A DNA stretch of 42,012 bases from JAOUEA01 sp039933515 (lineage in GTDB: Bacteria; Actinomycetota; UBA4738; HRBIN12), in NCBI GenBank assembly GCA_039933515.1, contig JBDTNY010000134.1:1-42012 (forward strand). Reading direction: 5' to 3'. Below, in pieces: positions 23,111 through 31,002 of the stretch (position 1 is its first letter; each line of letters opens with the position of its first letter). The translations under genes and the position numbers were made by a program. The notes under the pieces are model-generated. The model did no database searches. It was not told the origin of the DNA and was given only the letters and a program-made list of their open reading frames with translations.

Positions 23111-24043
23111 TCAGCCGGCGAGGTACAGCATGTCGAACGCGTTGAAGGAACTGTCCGTCTCCGTGAGCTGCTTGAACACTCCGCCGCCGACCGGCGTCGA
23201 CACCAGCTCGACTCCGCCGGTGTCGTACCGGCCGAGCACGATCCGCTTGCCGTCCGGCGTGTAGAGCGCGCGCATGAGCGCGATACGGGCGCGGTCGCTC
23301 ACGAGCTGCCTGCCCCCGCCCGCCGCCCCCATGCTGACCAGGACGATGTCGCCCCCGCTGGGCGCGAACTGGACGAACGCGATCCTCTCGCCGTCGGGCG
23401 ACCAGTCGCCGGGGATCTCGTGAGCGGGCGTGTCGGTGAGCCAGCGCCTGCCGGTGCCGTCGGGGCGCACCGTCACGAGATCGACCACGGCGCCCGGCGC
23501 CGCGGGCGCGGTCCTGACGGCGCTCAGGAGGATCCGGGTGCCGTCGGGCGACCAGCTGGCGTCGGATCCGCTGCCGAGCGTCTTCGACCACACGACCCGG
23601 CGGCCGGTGCCGTCGGTACGCCGCGTTACGATCGAGGCGCCTCCGTTCACGGGGTCCTGCTCCGTGTAGACGATCCGAGCGCCGTCCGGCGACCACATCG
23701 GGGACCACTCGTTGAGATGGGGTGTGTCGGTGATCTGCTTGGTCGCACCGCCGATCCGCTGCACGTACAGGTCCGCGTAGCCGCCCGCATTCAGGGACAT
23801 CGCAACTCGTTCCCCGTCGGGTGACATCGATACGGCGAACAAGGCGAAGTCGCTCCGAGGAGCGAGCGGCGAGATCTCGGTGCCGTTGGGCCGCATCTGG
23901 AAGAGCCGGGATCCGGTGCCGGTCTGACGCAGGAACGCGATCGTGGGCTGTCCCGGGGACACCGCGCCCGCCTCGACGATGGGGATCGTCGCGAGCCCTC
24001 CGACCATGGCCGCCGTCACGATCGCGCGGATGGTTCCCTGCAT
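23111..24043 (-). CDS. Secreted TolB-like beta-propeller protein
   Basis: A 310-residue protein with an N-terminal signal peptide (TIRAIVTAAMVGGLATIPIV followed by EAGA). Five PD40 motifs are visible: SPDGERVAMS, SPDGARIVYT, SPDGTRILLS, SPDGERIAFV and TPDGKRIVLG, spaced about 45 residues, giving a six-bladed TolB-like propeller. No catalytic domain is attached. Such proteins serve as extracellular binding scaffolds; its partner is unknown. GAGGAG precedes ATG 24043. Divergent from the SDR gene. Confidence 0.87.
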   Translation of the reverse strand: MQGTIRAIVTAAMVGGLATIPIVEAGAVSPGQPTIAFLRQTGTGSRLFQMRPNGTEISPLAPRSDFALFAVSMSPDGERVAMSLNAGGYADLYVQRIGGATKQITDTPHLNEWSPMWSPDGARIVYTEQDPVNGGASIVTRRTDGTGRRVVWSKTLGSGSDASWSPDGTRILLSAVRTAPAAPGAVVDLVTVRPDGTGRRWLTDTPAHEIPGDWSPDGERIAFVQFAPSGGDIVLVSMGAAGGGRQLVSDRARIALMRALYTPDGKRIVLGRYDTGGVELVSTPVGGGVFKQLTETDSSFNAFDMLYLAG

Positions 24044-24135
24044 CGGTGCGCTCCTCGGGTCGACAGAGTGGGTGGTGGGACTCTATGCCGAGCGCGCCCG
24101 GCCGGCGAATCGGGGACGCTTCCGCGATCCCTCCG

Positions 24136-24141
24136 TAGACT
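24136..24141 (+). promoter_or_regulatory. Leaderless -10 box of the SDR gene
   Basis: TAGACT lies 6 nt before ATG 24148, so transcription would begin at the A of the start codon; no Shine-Dalgarno is present. Confidence 0.5.
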
Positions 24142-24147
24142 CCCGGG

Positions 24148-25059
24148 ATGGCCGACGATCTGATCCTCGTGACGGGAGCCTCCGGGGCCGTGGGCGGCCA
24201 GCTGACCGATCGGCTGCGAGCCGCGGACCGGCATGTCCGGGTCTCGGGCCGGCGGCCCGAGACCCTCGTGGAGCGGTGGCCCGGGCTCGACGCGGTCGAG
24301 CTCGACGTTCTTCGGCCCGACAGCATCGCGCAGGCGCTCGACGGTGTGCGGGCGGTCGTCTATCTCGTGCACTCGATGGAGGCCGGCGTCGGGCACGAGT
24401 TCCACATGCGCGATGCGGAAGGCGCGCGGAACCTGGCGCAGGCAGCCCGCGCCGCAGGAGTGGCGCGGATCGTCTACCTCAGCGGGTTGGGCGATGAACG
24501 AGGAGCGCTATCCAAGCATCTGTGGAGTCGGCAAGAGGTCGGCCGGATTCTGGCGGCCGAGGGGCCGGAGGTGATCGAACTCCGGGCAGCGATGGTGATC
24601 TCGTCCGACAGCGCTTCGTTCCGGATGCTCACGGACTTCATCCACCGGCTCCCGGCGATGGTCTTGCCGAGGTGGGCCGAGACTCCGACGCAGCCGATCG
24701 CCGGCGAGGACGTCTTTGCGTACCTCGAGGCGGCGCTCGACGTCGCGATCGAACCGCACCATCCGATCGTGGAGATCGGCATGCCCGAGGTCATGACCTA
24801 CCGTTCGATGCTCGAGCGCGTGGCCGCCCGGCTGGGCCGCTCACCGATGCTCGTGGAGGTGCCGGTTCTCACCCCGAAGCTTTCGTCGTACTGGGCGGGT
24901 CTCACGACCTCGGTCTCGTCCTCGCTCGCGCAGCCACTGATCGAGGGCCTGGCCACGCCGACGGTTGTGACCTCGGACCTCGCTGACAGGTTGTTCCCCG
25001 ACGTCGAGCCCATGGGCTTCGAGGCCGCCGTGGATCGGGCGCTCGCGGGCAGGACCTGA
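24148..25059 (+). CDS. NAD(P)-binding SDR/NmrA-like protein
   Basis: A 303-residue Rossmann-fold protein. The dinucleotide loop is VTGASGAVGGQL at residues 8-19, with R at GRRPE suggesting NADP. ARIVYLSGLGDERGALSKHL replaces the usual YxxxK region, the atypical SDR pattern (NmrA/DUF2867-like) of proteins that often bind but do not reduce. The C-terminal part VTSDLADRLFPDVEPMGFEA is similar to actinobacterial proteins annotated only as NAD(P)H-binding. The mRNA is probably leaderless. No functional partner nearby. Confidence 0.85.
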   Translation: MADDLILVTGASGAVGGQLTDRLRAADRHVRVSGRRPETLVERWPGLDAVELDVLRPDSIAQALDGVRAVVYLVHSMEAGVGHEFHMRDAEGARNLAQAARAAGVARIVYLSGLGDERGALSKHLWSRQEVGRILAAEGPEVIELRAAMVISSDSASFRMLTDFIHRLPAMVLPRWAETPTQPIAGEDVFAYLEAALDVAIEPHHPIVEIGMPEVMTYRSMLERVAARLGRSPMLVEVPVLTPKLSSYWAGLTTSVSSSLAQPLIEGLATPTVVTSDLADRLFPDVEPMGFEAAVDRALAGRT

Positions 25060-25080
25060 CGCTCCGCCTCGTCTCGACGA

Positions 25081-25545
25081 TCAGGACGACGGGCCGGCGC
25101 CCTCGAGGTTCCCCTTGAGCATCTGCATGCCTTTGCCGACGGCCGGCTTGATGAAGCCTCCCAGGAACAGAGGGAAGATCACACCCTGGAATCCGGGCGG
25201 GGTCGGCATGTCCAGCGTCCGATCGACCTTGGTGCCCCCGGCGACGGGCGTGAGGGTATAGCGGTTGTAGAACTCCTCGCCCTGCTCCCGCGAGGTGAGG
25301 ACGAACCGCGAGGGGCGTTCGAACTCGGTGACCTCGACGTCGTTTCGGTGGTCGGCGTCCCTGGGGATCCAACCGTACGAGGTGAAGGTCGTGCCCTTTC
25401 CCACCGGGCCGTCGGCAAGGCCTTCGATCCGGTAGGCCTTCGGGGACCAGTCGGCGTGGCGCCGGATATCGGCCAGGTAGTCGAACACCTCGTCGGGCGT
25501 CTTCTCGATGACGACCGACCATGATGCGGTGGATCTCTTCGCCAT
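25081..25545 (-). CDS. SRPBCC (polyketide cyclase/dehydrase-like) protein
   Basis: A 154-residue START/Bet v1-fold protein: ASWSVVIEKTPDEVFDYLAD, then HADWSPKAYRIEGLADGPVG, followed by beta strands and the C-terminal helix GFIKPAVGKGMQMLKGNLEG. Members bind small hydrophobic ligands in a deep cavity; no ligand is predictable. The start ATG 25545 is supported by AAAGGGG at about 7 nt; the frame could extend to 25593 but without a site. Convergent with the SDR gene. Confidence 0.85.
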   Translation of the reverse strand: MAKRSTASWSVVIEKTPDEVFDYLADIRRHADWSPKAYRIEGLADGPVGKGTTFTSYGWIPRDADHRNDVEVTEFERPSRFVLTSREQGEEFYNRYTLTPVAGGTKVDRTLDMPTPPGFQGVIFPLFLGGFIKPAVGKGMQMLKGNLEGAGPSS

Positions 25546-25642
25546 GTGGTCCCCTTTCGTGGGTTTCGAGGTGGGCCGTTCAACCCCTGCCATCCCAACG
25601 ACGAACGGGATCGTCGCGCGTCGACATCCGGCGCGAATCGCG

Positions 25643-26056
25643 TCAGCGAACGAGCAGGACGGGGCAGATCGAGTGGTGGATCACCTTGTTCGCGACGCCG
25701 CCCAGCAGCAGGCTCTTCCACTCGGTCATCCCGCGCGTCCCCATCACGATCAGGTCGGCGCGGAACTCGCTCGCGACCCCGACGATCTGTTCGGGCGTAT
25801 CGCCGGGACTCACCCGCCTGATCTCGGTCTGGGCTTCGATGCCTGCCGAGGCGAACGCGCCTCGGACCGATTCCACGATGTCCTCCGCTTCGGCGCCGGG
25901 ACCCAGGTCCACGTCGGCACCCTCATATCGTCCGTGTTCGCGCACGTGCACCACCATCACGGCCGAGCCGTACTTCGTGGCCAGGTCGATCGCGACGGGG
26001 ACGGTCTTGCCGCCCTCACGCGAGCCGTCGACCGCGACAAGTATCCGTTCGAACAT
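25643..26056 (-). CDS. Universal stress protein (UspA family)
   Basis: A 137-residue single-domain Usp: MFERILVAVDGSREGGKTVP at the start, VMGTRGMTEWKSLLLGG and VANKVIHHSICPVLLV at the end. The ATP-binding pattern G-2x-G-9x-G is partly met (GTRGMTEWKSLLLGG), so it may bind ATP. It starts 2 nt after the TauE/SafE stop with GAGG upstream, so the two are one operon, and it may respond to the same stress as the transporter. Confidence 0.92.
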   Translation of the reverse strand: MFERILVAVDGSREGGKTVPVAIDLATKYGSAVMVVHVREHGRYEGADVDLGPGAEAEDIVESVRGAFASAGIEAQTEIRRVSPGDTPEQIVGVASEFRADLIVMGTRGMTEWKSLLLGGVANKVIHHSICPVLLVR

Positions 26057-26058
26057 CG

Positions 26059-27147
26059 TCAGCCCTCCTCGGGGTCGCTTGGTTGCATGGCGGCCGTTTC
26101 GACCTCGGCCGCGGTCGGCAGCGCCACGAGCCGGGGACGGATCCGCGCGAAGTACTGAACCGCGAATGGGAGCCCGAGCAACACGGGGGCACCGAACGCC
26201 TGGCGCCTGATCGTGCGCTCCCGGTCGATCCCGAGGGACGTCCACCGATCGACCGGATAGGCAGAGGCATCGACCGCGCCCCACAGAGGGAATCCAACGA
26301 TGATGATCCCGAGCAGGATCAGTCCGACCGTCGTGGTCTCGACGTCGAGCAGCTTGAGCGCGGATGCCAACAGCACCAGCACCAGGAGAGGCCGGATCAC
26401 ACCGTCGGGCGCGATCGAGGACGCGCGCGCGCCCAGATACACAGCGGGGATCGCCCCGATCAAGATCGAGGCGGTCAATCCGAGCTCGAAGTCCTGAACG
26501 ATGATGTGGGCGATCGCGGCGGAGGTGACCAGTGGAACCGCCTGCACGAGGTCGGTGCCCACCAACTCGGCCCCCCGCAGATCGGGGTAGAGCAGCATCA
26601 AGCAGATGATGATCAGGGACCCCGAACCGACCGAGGTGAGGCCCACGAGGAGGCCGCCGGTGGCTCCCACGAGGACCGTCGGCAGGATCTTCACATGGAT
26701 CGGCGCACCGACCAGGTGCGTGGCGCGCCCCTCGCGCCGGGCCGTCGCGCTCCGCTTGCCCTGCAGCCATGCCTTGAACACCATCGCGAACGCGGCCAAC
26801 AGCAGGGTGAAGCCCAGGAGCAGCTGTGTGGTGTCCTGGATGTGCTCGCTGTCGCCGGTCGAGTGGAGGATGAACACCCCGGCGAACGCCATCGGGATCG
26901 AGCCCAGGCAGAGCCACCAGACCAGCTCCCAACGCACGGTCTTGCGCCGGATGTGGACCCCGCCGCCGATCGGCTTCATGACCATCGCGGCGACCAGGTC
27001 GGACGAGACCGCGGCGGTGGGCGTGATGCCGAAGAAGATCAGGAGGATCGGCGTCATGAGGGCGCCGCCGCCCATCCCGGTCATTCCGACCGTGAATCCG
27101 ACGATCACGGAAGCCATCACGATGGCCCAGTCGATCTGGATCTGCAT
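26059..27147 (-). CDS. TauE/SafE-family permease (sulfite/sulfonate exporter-like)
   Basis: A 362-residue membrane protein. The two half-repeats are visible as IVGFTVGMTGMGGGALMTPI and LVGLTSVGSGSLIIICLMLL, with GxGG-type loops typical of the TauE/SafE (DUF81) family. Compared with the usual 250-280 residues it has a central soluble loop (AWLQGKRSATARREGRATHL) and a C-terminal extension after about residue 275 with an extra helix and the tail LPTAAEVETAAMQPSDPEEG. The substrate is presumed to be a sulfur oxyanion or organosulfonate. ATG 27147 follows AAAGGA. First gene of an operon with the universal stress protein. Confidence 0.88.
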   Translation of the reverse strand: MQIQIDWAIVMASVIVGFTVGMTGMGGGALMTPILLIFFGITPTAAVSSDLVAAMVMKPIGGGVHIRRKTVRWELVWWLCLGSIPMAFAGVFILHSTGDSEHIQDTTQLLLGFTLLLAAFAMVFKAWLQGKRSATARREGRATHLVGAPIHVKILPTVLVGATGGLLVGLTSVGSGSLIIICLMLLYPDLRGAELVGTDLVQAVPLVTSAAIAHIIVQDFELGLTASILIGAIPAVYLGARASSIAPDGVIRPLLVLVLLASALKLLDVETTTVGLILLGIIIVGFPLWGAVDASAYPVDRWTSLGIDRERTIRRQAFGAPVLLGLPFAVQYFARIRPRLVALPTAAEVETAAMQPSDPEEG

Positions 27148-27227
27148 CCGCCAGGATCCTTTCGAGGGCCACTGCCCGTGGCCGCGTGGGGAGAACGGTA
27201 TCAGTGGTTGGCGGAGCCGCAGGTCGT

Positions 27228-27794
27228 TCAGTAGGAAGGCGGCGTAGCGATCCACAGCACTTTGGCTGGCTCCGGCCCTGGGTTGCGGTTGCGGTGGGGG
27301 ACACGGCTCTCGAACAGGATCGAATCCCCGGCCTCCAACACATAGGCGTCCTCAGCCACCCAGAACGCAAGCCGTCCTTCTAATACGATCACGCACTCCT
27401 CGTCGGAATCATGCGTATAGGGTTGGTCGCCCGAGCCCTGGCCGGGCTCGACGACCGACATGATCACCTGGAGCTTGCGCGCGGTCGCGGGCGTCAGCAG
27501 TTCGTCTTCCCACAGCCGTTTCGGATGGATCAACTTGGGCCGGTCCGCCGCGCGCACGACGTGACCGATCGGCTCGCGGCCCTCCTCGAAGAACGAGGCG
27601 ACCGTGGCGCCGAGCGCCTCCGCGAGCGAGCGCAGCGAGGCCACCGAAGGGTTCGCGACGCCGCGCTCGACCTGCGAAAGGAAACTCTCCGACACGCCCG
27701 CTTGCTCCGCGACCGCGCGGATCGGGCGCCCCTGGCGTTCGCGGAGCGACCGGATCCGCGCACCTAGCTCGAGTTGCGCACGGTCCTCAGCCAC
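27228..27794 (-). CDS. XRE-family regulator with C-terminal cupin
   Basis: A 188-residue regulator. The helix-turn-helix lies at residues 10-64 (LGARIRSLRERQGRPIRAVA, EQAGVSESFLSQVERG, NPSVASLRSLAEALG), followed by a cupin_2 domain (about 115-180: GDQPYTHDSDEECVIVLEGR through LEAGDSILFESRVPHRNRNP). This architecture (PuuR-like) is common in regulators of polyamine and amino-acid use, with the cupin sensing the metabolite. The start GTG 27794 overlaps the end of the permease gene by 8 nt and has GAGG at 6 nt; ATG 27806 is an alternative. Last gene of the PotD-B-C operon, likely its regulator (see 30704-30749). Confidence 0.9.
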   Translation of the reverse strand: MAEDRAQLELGARIRSLRERQGRPIRAVAEQAGVSESFLSQVERGVANPSVASLRSLAEALGATVASFFEEGREPIGHVVRAADRPKLIHPKRLWEDELLTPATARKLQVIMSVVEPGQGSGDQPYTHDSDEECVIVLEGRLAFWVAEDAYVLEAGDSILFESRVPHRNRNPGPEPAKVLWIATPPSY

Positions 27795-28650
27795 CGACGA
27801 CCTCATGCGAAGCCGCACGCCGCTCGGCGCGCCGGAGCAGGTATTGGGCGACGAGGATCGCCGTCAACGTGACTGTCAGCATCGAGGTCGCCACGACGTT
27901 CGCCTTCGGCGAGAGCCCGAACCGGAGCTCGGAGAAGACGCGCAAGGGGAGGGTCGTGGAGCCAGGCGCCGAGACGAACGTCGAAAGGACCACGTCGTCG
28001 AACGAGAAGGTGAAGGCGAGCAAGCCTCCGGCCAGGACCGCGGGGAACAGCAGCGGGAGCGTCACGCGACGGAAGCGCTCGCCTCGAGCCGCCCCGAGGT
28101 CGGCGCCTGCCTCCTCGAGTGTGCGATCCATGCCTGCGAGGCGCGTACGGCAGATCAACGCGACGACCGATGTGTTGAAGACAGCGTGGGTGAGCACGAT
28201 CGCGATCGGGCCAAGCGGGAGTCCGACCGTCGTGAAGAACAACAGCGAGGCGATCGCGATCACGATCTCGGGCACGATCAAGGCCGTGTACATGAAGGCG
28301 TCGAATCCCAAGCGGGTCCGGCGCCCGACGTTGCGCAGGCCCAGTGCCGCGGCCGTGCCGAGGACCGTGGCGATCACGGCGTTCGCGGCGGCCGTCCACA
28401 GCGAGAGCACCAGGGCCGAGCGGATCGTGGGATCGCTCCAGGTCTGTGACCAATAGCCGAGCCCGAGGTGATCCCACACCTGGACGTCACGAGACTCGTT
28501 GAATGCGTAGAGCACGACGATCACGATCGGCGCATACAAGAACACGTAGACGAGCGCACCCCAGGTGGCAAGGATCCGCTCGGTCAACGCGTCCGAGCGG
28601 CGCGGCACGTCGGGCCTCCTGGCCACGCCCGTCCTGCCGATCGCGCTCAC
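27787..28650 (-). CDS. potC: ABC permease, PotC-like
   Basis: A 287-residue inner-membrane permease of the spermidine/putrescine type, with six hydrophobic segments and the EAA loop DRTLEEAGADLGAARGERFR followed by RVTLPLLFPAVLAGGLLAFT. VYVFLYAPIVIVVLYAFNES is the typical first helix. Translation begins at GTG 28650, which overlaps the PotB stop (GTGA). A long upstream extension of the open frame is spurious. It pairs with the PotB-like permease to form the channel. Confidence 0.9.
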   Translation of the reverse strand: MSAIGRTGVARRPDVPRRSDALTERILATWGALVYVFLYAPIVIVVLYAFNESRDVQVWDHLGLGYWSQTWSDPTIRSALVLSLWTAAANAVIATVLGTAAALGLRNVGRRTRLGFDAFMYTALIVPEIVIAIASLLFFTTVGLPLGPIAIVLTHAVFNTSVVALICRTRLAGMDRTLEEAGADLGAARGERFRRVTLPLLFPAVLAGGLLAFTFSFDDVVLSTFVSAPGSTTLPLRVFSELRFGLSPKANVVATSMLTVTLTAILVAQYLLRRAERRAASHEVVGG

Positions 28651-29516
28651 AGCGCCGCCCCAAGGTTCGCCTCTGCGCGTCGACCGAGCACGCGCACGTA
28701 GACCACGATCATCACGAGAAGGACAGCCACGAGCGAGAGTGCCATCGCCGCCCCGAACGGATAGTCGATCGCATTCAGGAACTGGGACCCGACGATTGGA
28801 CCGAACAACGCGCTCTTGCCGCCACCCAGGATCGAGGGAACGACGTATTCGCCGGTCATCGGCACGAAGGTGAGGAGACCACCCGTCAGGACCCCGGGGA
28901 GAGTGAGCGGCAGCGTGACGCGAGAGAAGGTGCGCCACTTTCCCAGGCCCAGATCACGCGCCGCCTCTACGAGACTCCGGTCCATCCGCTCGATCGACAC
29001 GTACAGCGGGAACAACATCAGCGGGAGGTAGTCGTAGACGAGCCCGATCCACACCGCCTTCGAGGTGTTGAGGAGCGCGAGCTCGCTGCCGATCAGGTGT
29101 AGCCGCTGGAGCAGGCTCGAGAGCGGGCCGTCGCCGGCGAGGAGCAACGCCCAGGCGTAGGTCCGGATCAGGATGCTCGTCCAGAATGGGACGACGATCA
29201 GTAGCAGGAGCAAGGTCTTGCGGCGGTGCGACCTCGAGCCGAGCCAGTACGCGAACGGGTAGCCGATCGCGAGACACCCGAGGGTGCCGGCGAGCGCCAT
29301 GCTGAAGGTGGCCCGGTAGACCTTCAGGTAGATCGGGTCCCACAGGCGCTGGAAGTTCGCCCCCGAGAGCCCGAAGGTCACCTCGAAGAACCCCGTGGTG
29401 CGAGCGAAGGCGTACACCACGATGAACCCGAGTGGCACCAGCAGGAACGCGCCGTAGTAGCCCCAGGCGGGCAGGATCAAGCCCCGCGGCTCCGCGACGG
29501 CGTGGCCGTCGCGCAT
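28647..29516 (-). CDS. potB: ABC permease, PotB-like
   Basis: A 289-residue permease. The EAA loop reads DRSLVEAARDLGLGKWRTFS followed by RVTLPLTLPGVLTGGLLTFV, and the segment VPFWTSILIRTYAWALLLAG is very characteristic of PotB (VPFWTS.L.RTYAW). Six hydrophobic segments. ATG 29514-29516 abuts the stop of the substrate-binding protein gene with no gap (TAGATG), so the pair is coupled. Confidence 0.92.
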   Translation of the reverse strand: MRDGHAVAEPRGLILPAWGYYGAFLLVPLGFIVVYAFARTTGFFEVTFGLSGANFQRLWDPIYLKVYRATFSMALAGTLGCLAIGYPFAYWLGSRSHRRKTLLLLLIVVPFWTSILIRTYAWALLLAGDGPLSSLLQRLHLIGSELALLNTSKAVWIGLVYDYLPLMLFPLYVSIERMDRSLVEAARDLGLGKWRTFSRVTLPLTLPGVLTGGLLTFVPMTGEYVVPSILGGGKSALFGPIVGSQFLNAIDYPFGAAMALSLVAVLLVMIVVYVRVLGRRAEANLGAAL

Positions 29517-30668
29517 CTAGGCGGACTTGAACTTCGTCCAGGCGTCGTTCCTGAGCTGCAGGAAGAGCGGATCAGCGATCGCGGTCTCGAGCTTGGCTAC
29601 GACGTCGTCGGGGGGATAGATCGCCGGGTCGCCCGAGATCGCGCTGTCGATGATGGGCTTGGCGTCGGGCACGCAGCTCGCGTAGTAGGTGTAGCTCGTC
29701 TCGGTCGCCTGGTGCTCCGGCGTCAGGATCCAATTGATGAACTCGTGCGCGAGCTCCGGGTGCGTCGCCCCCGCCGGGATGCACCAGTTGTCGAGCCAGA
29801 ACTCGCTTCCTTCGGAAGGGATCACGTAGGCGTGCGGCTTCTTCACGTAGAAGAAGTCGCCGTTCCAGCCGAGCGCCACATACGACTCCTCGCGCTGCAT
29901 CATCTGGCGGTAGTTGCTGGACGTGATCGAGGCGATGTCGGGCTTGATCCCGATCAGGGCGTCCGTGGCCTCATCGATCTCGTCCTGCGCGAGCGAGTTG
30001 TACGAGTAGCCGAGCATCTTGAGCGCCGCCCCGATCACCTCCGGTGAGGAGTCCAGCACGGTGTACTTGCCCGAATACGTCGACGCAAGGTCGAAGAACT
30101 GTCGCCACGACGTGATGTCTTCGCTCACGTGATCCGTCAGGTAACCCACGCCGGTCGTGCCCCAGTCCTTAGGCGCCGAGAACCGATTCCCTGGGTCGAA
30201 CCCGGTGTCGAGGAACTGGGGATCGACGTTCGACAGGTTCGGGATCTTGGCGTGGTCGAGCTCGGTGAGCAGACCCGACTTCGCAAGGATCTCGACCGCG
30301 TAGCCAGTGGGCGCGATGATGTCGTAGCCCTCCGCTCCGCCCTTGAGCTTCGCGATCAATTCCTCGTTCGACGCGTAGAAGTCCTGGGTCGACGAGATGC
30401 CGTACTCGGACTCGAACGCCTTCAGGTTCTTCGGGTTCAGGTACGCGGCCCAGTTGTAGACGGTTAGCTCGTCCTCAAGGGCGGCGGGCGACCCACCGAG
30501 CGTCGGAGCGGTGCTCGAGGAGGCGGAGGTGCCCACCTTCTTCGAGCATGCCGCCAGGGCGGCCGCGGCCGGCCCGACCCAGGCCGCTCTCAACACGTTG
30601 CGCCGTGAGACCGGCAGCCTTCGCATGTGATCGATCATGCGGTCGTAGCTCGACTTCCCTTCGTACAC
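29517..30668 (-). CDS. potD: ABC substrate-binding lipoprotein, PotD/PotF-like
   Basis: A 383-residue binding protein. The export signal has twin arginines (VSRRNVLRAAW) and a lipobox ALAAC with the lipidated Cys at residue 41, suggesting Tat-exported lipoprotein. The mature part ELTVYNWAAYLNPKNLKAFE followed by YDIIAPTGYAVEILAKSGLL and DWGTTGVGYLTD is typical of PotD/PotF. The polyamine ligand is inferred; related proteins bind other cations. GTG 30668 with AAGGGGA at about 7 nt. First gene of the potD-potB-potC-XRE operon; no PotA ATPase is present. Confidence 0.9.
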   Translation of the reverse strand: MYEGKSSYDRMIDHMRRLPVSRRNVLRAAWVGPAAAALAACSKKVGTSASSSTAPTLGGSPAALEDELTVYNWAAYLNPKNLKAFESEYGISSTQDFYASNEELIAKLKGGAEGYDIIAPTGYAVEILAKSGLLTELDHAKIPNLSNVDPQFLDTGFDPGNRFSAPKDWGTTGVGYLTDHVSEDITSWRQFFDLASTYSGKYTVLDSSPEVIGAALKMLGYSYNSLAQDEIDEATDALIGIKPDIASITSSNYRQMMQREESYVALGWNGDFFYVKKPHAYVIPSEGSEFWLDNWCIPAGATHPELAHEFINWILTPEHQATETSYTYYASCVPDAKPIIDSAISGDPAIYPPDDVVAKLETAIADPLFLQLRNDAWTKFKSA

Positions 30669-30703
30669 GACGAGTCCCCTTCCTGCCGCGGCCTCTGTAC
30701 CCC

Positions 30704-30749
30704 TGCTTCAGATGGGCGCGATTGTGCTTCAGTCGACCGCGAATCGCAA
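30704..30749 (-). promoter_or_regulatory. Promoter of the PotD operon with two direct repeats
   Basis: Minus strand: -35 TTGCGA (30744-30749), 17 bp, -10 CACAAT (30721-30726). Two identical octamers CTGAAGCA lie at 30725-30732, touching the -10 box, and 30704-30711, just after the start point. They are 21 bp apart start to start, two helical turns. This is a likely operator for a dimeric or tetrameric repressor such as the XRE-cupin protein at the operon end. Confidence 0.5.
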
Positions 30750-30777
30750 GTGAAAGATTGCAGATCGGATCGGTGGG

Positions 30778-30783
30778 TATAGC
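30778..30783 (+). promoter_or_regulatory. Leaderless -10 box of the 67-residue protein
   Basis: TATAGC lies 6 nt before ATG 30790; no Shine-Dalgarno is seen. The last base is not the usual T, so this is weaker than the other leaderless examples. Confidence 0.35.
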
Positions 30784-30789
30784 CCCCGT

Positions 30790-30993
30790 ATGACGACCGA
30801 CAGCACGACGATGCAGCTGGGCGAATCTGCCTTGACCGGATGGCGAGGCTCGCTCGGACGGGCGGTGGCCAAACCCATCGCGCGCCGAACACGGTTCAGC
30901 GAGGAGCAGGTCCGCGCGGCGATCGGGCTCGCGCTGGTGGCCTATGCCGTCTACCGACTCGCGCGCCCCTTGGTGCGCTCCGCGCGCACCTGA
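30790..30993 (+). CDS. Small protein with a C-terminal hydrophobic helix
   Basis: A 67-residue protein with an N-terminal polar half (GESALTGWRGSLGRAVAKPI) and a single hydrophobic helix (VRAAIGLALVAYAVYRLARP) near the C-terminus. It could be a tail-anchored membrane peptide. Not recognised. It faces away from the PotD operon and shares its intergenic promoter region, and converges with the DmdA-like gene. Confidence 0.55.
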   Translation: MTTDSTTMQLGESALTGWRGSLGRAVAKPIARRTRFSEEQVRAAIGLALVAYAVYRLARPLVRSART

Positions 30994-31002
30994 CAACGGG
31001 CC

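Noticed and set aside
19471..24326. Very long open frames on the minus strand opposite the molybdenum hydroxylase genes (up to 958 codons)
   Set aside because: They are Arg/His/Asp-rich, have no domain, and mirror the codon pattern of the real genes; in high-GC DNA antisense frames stay open by chance.
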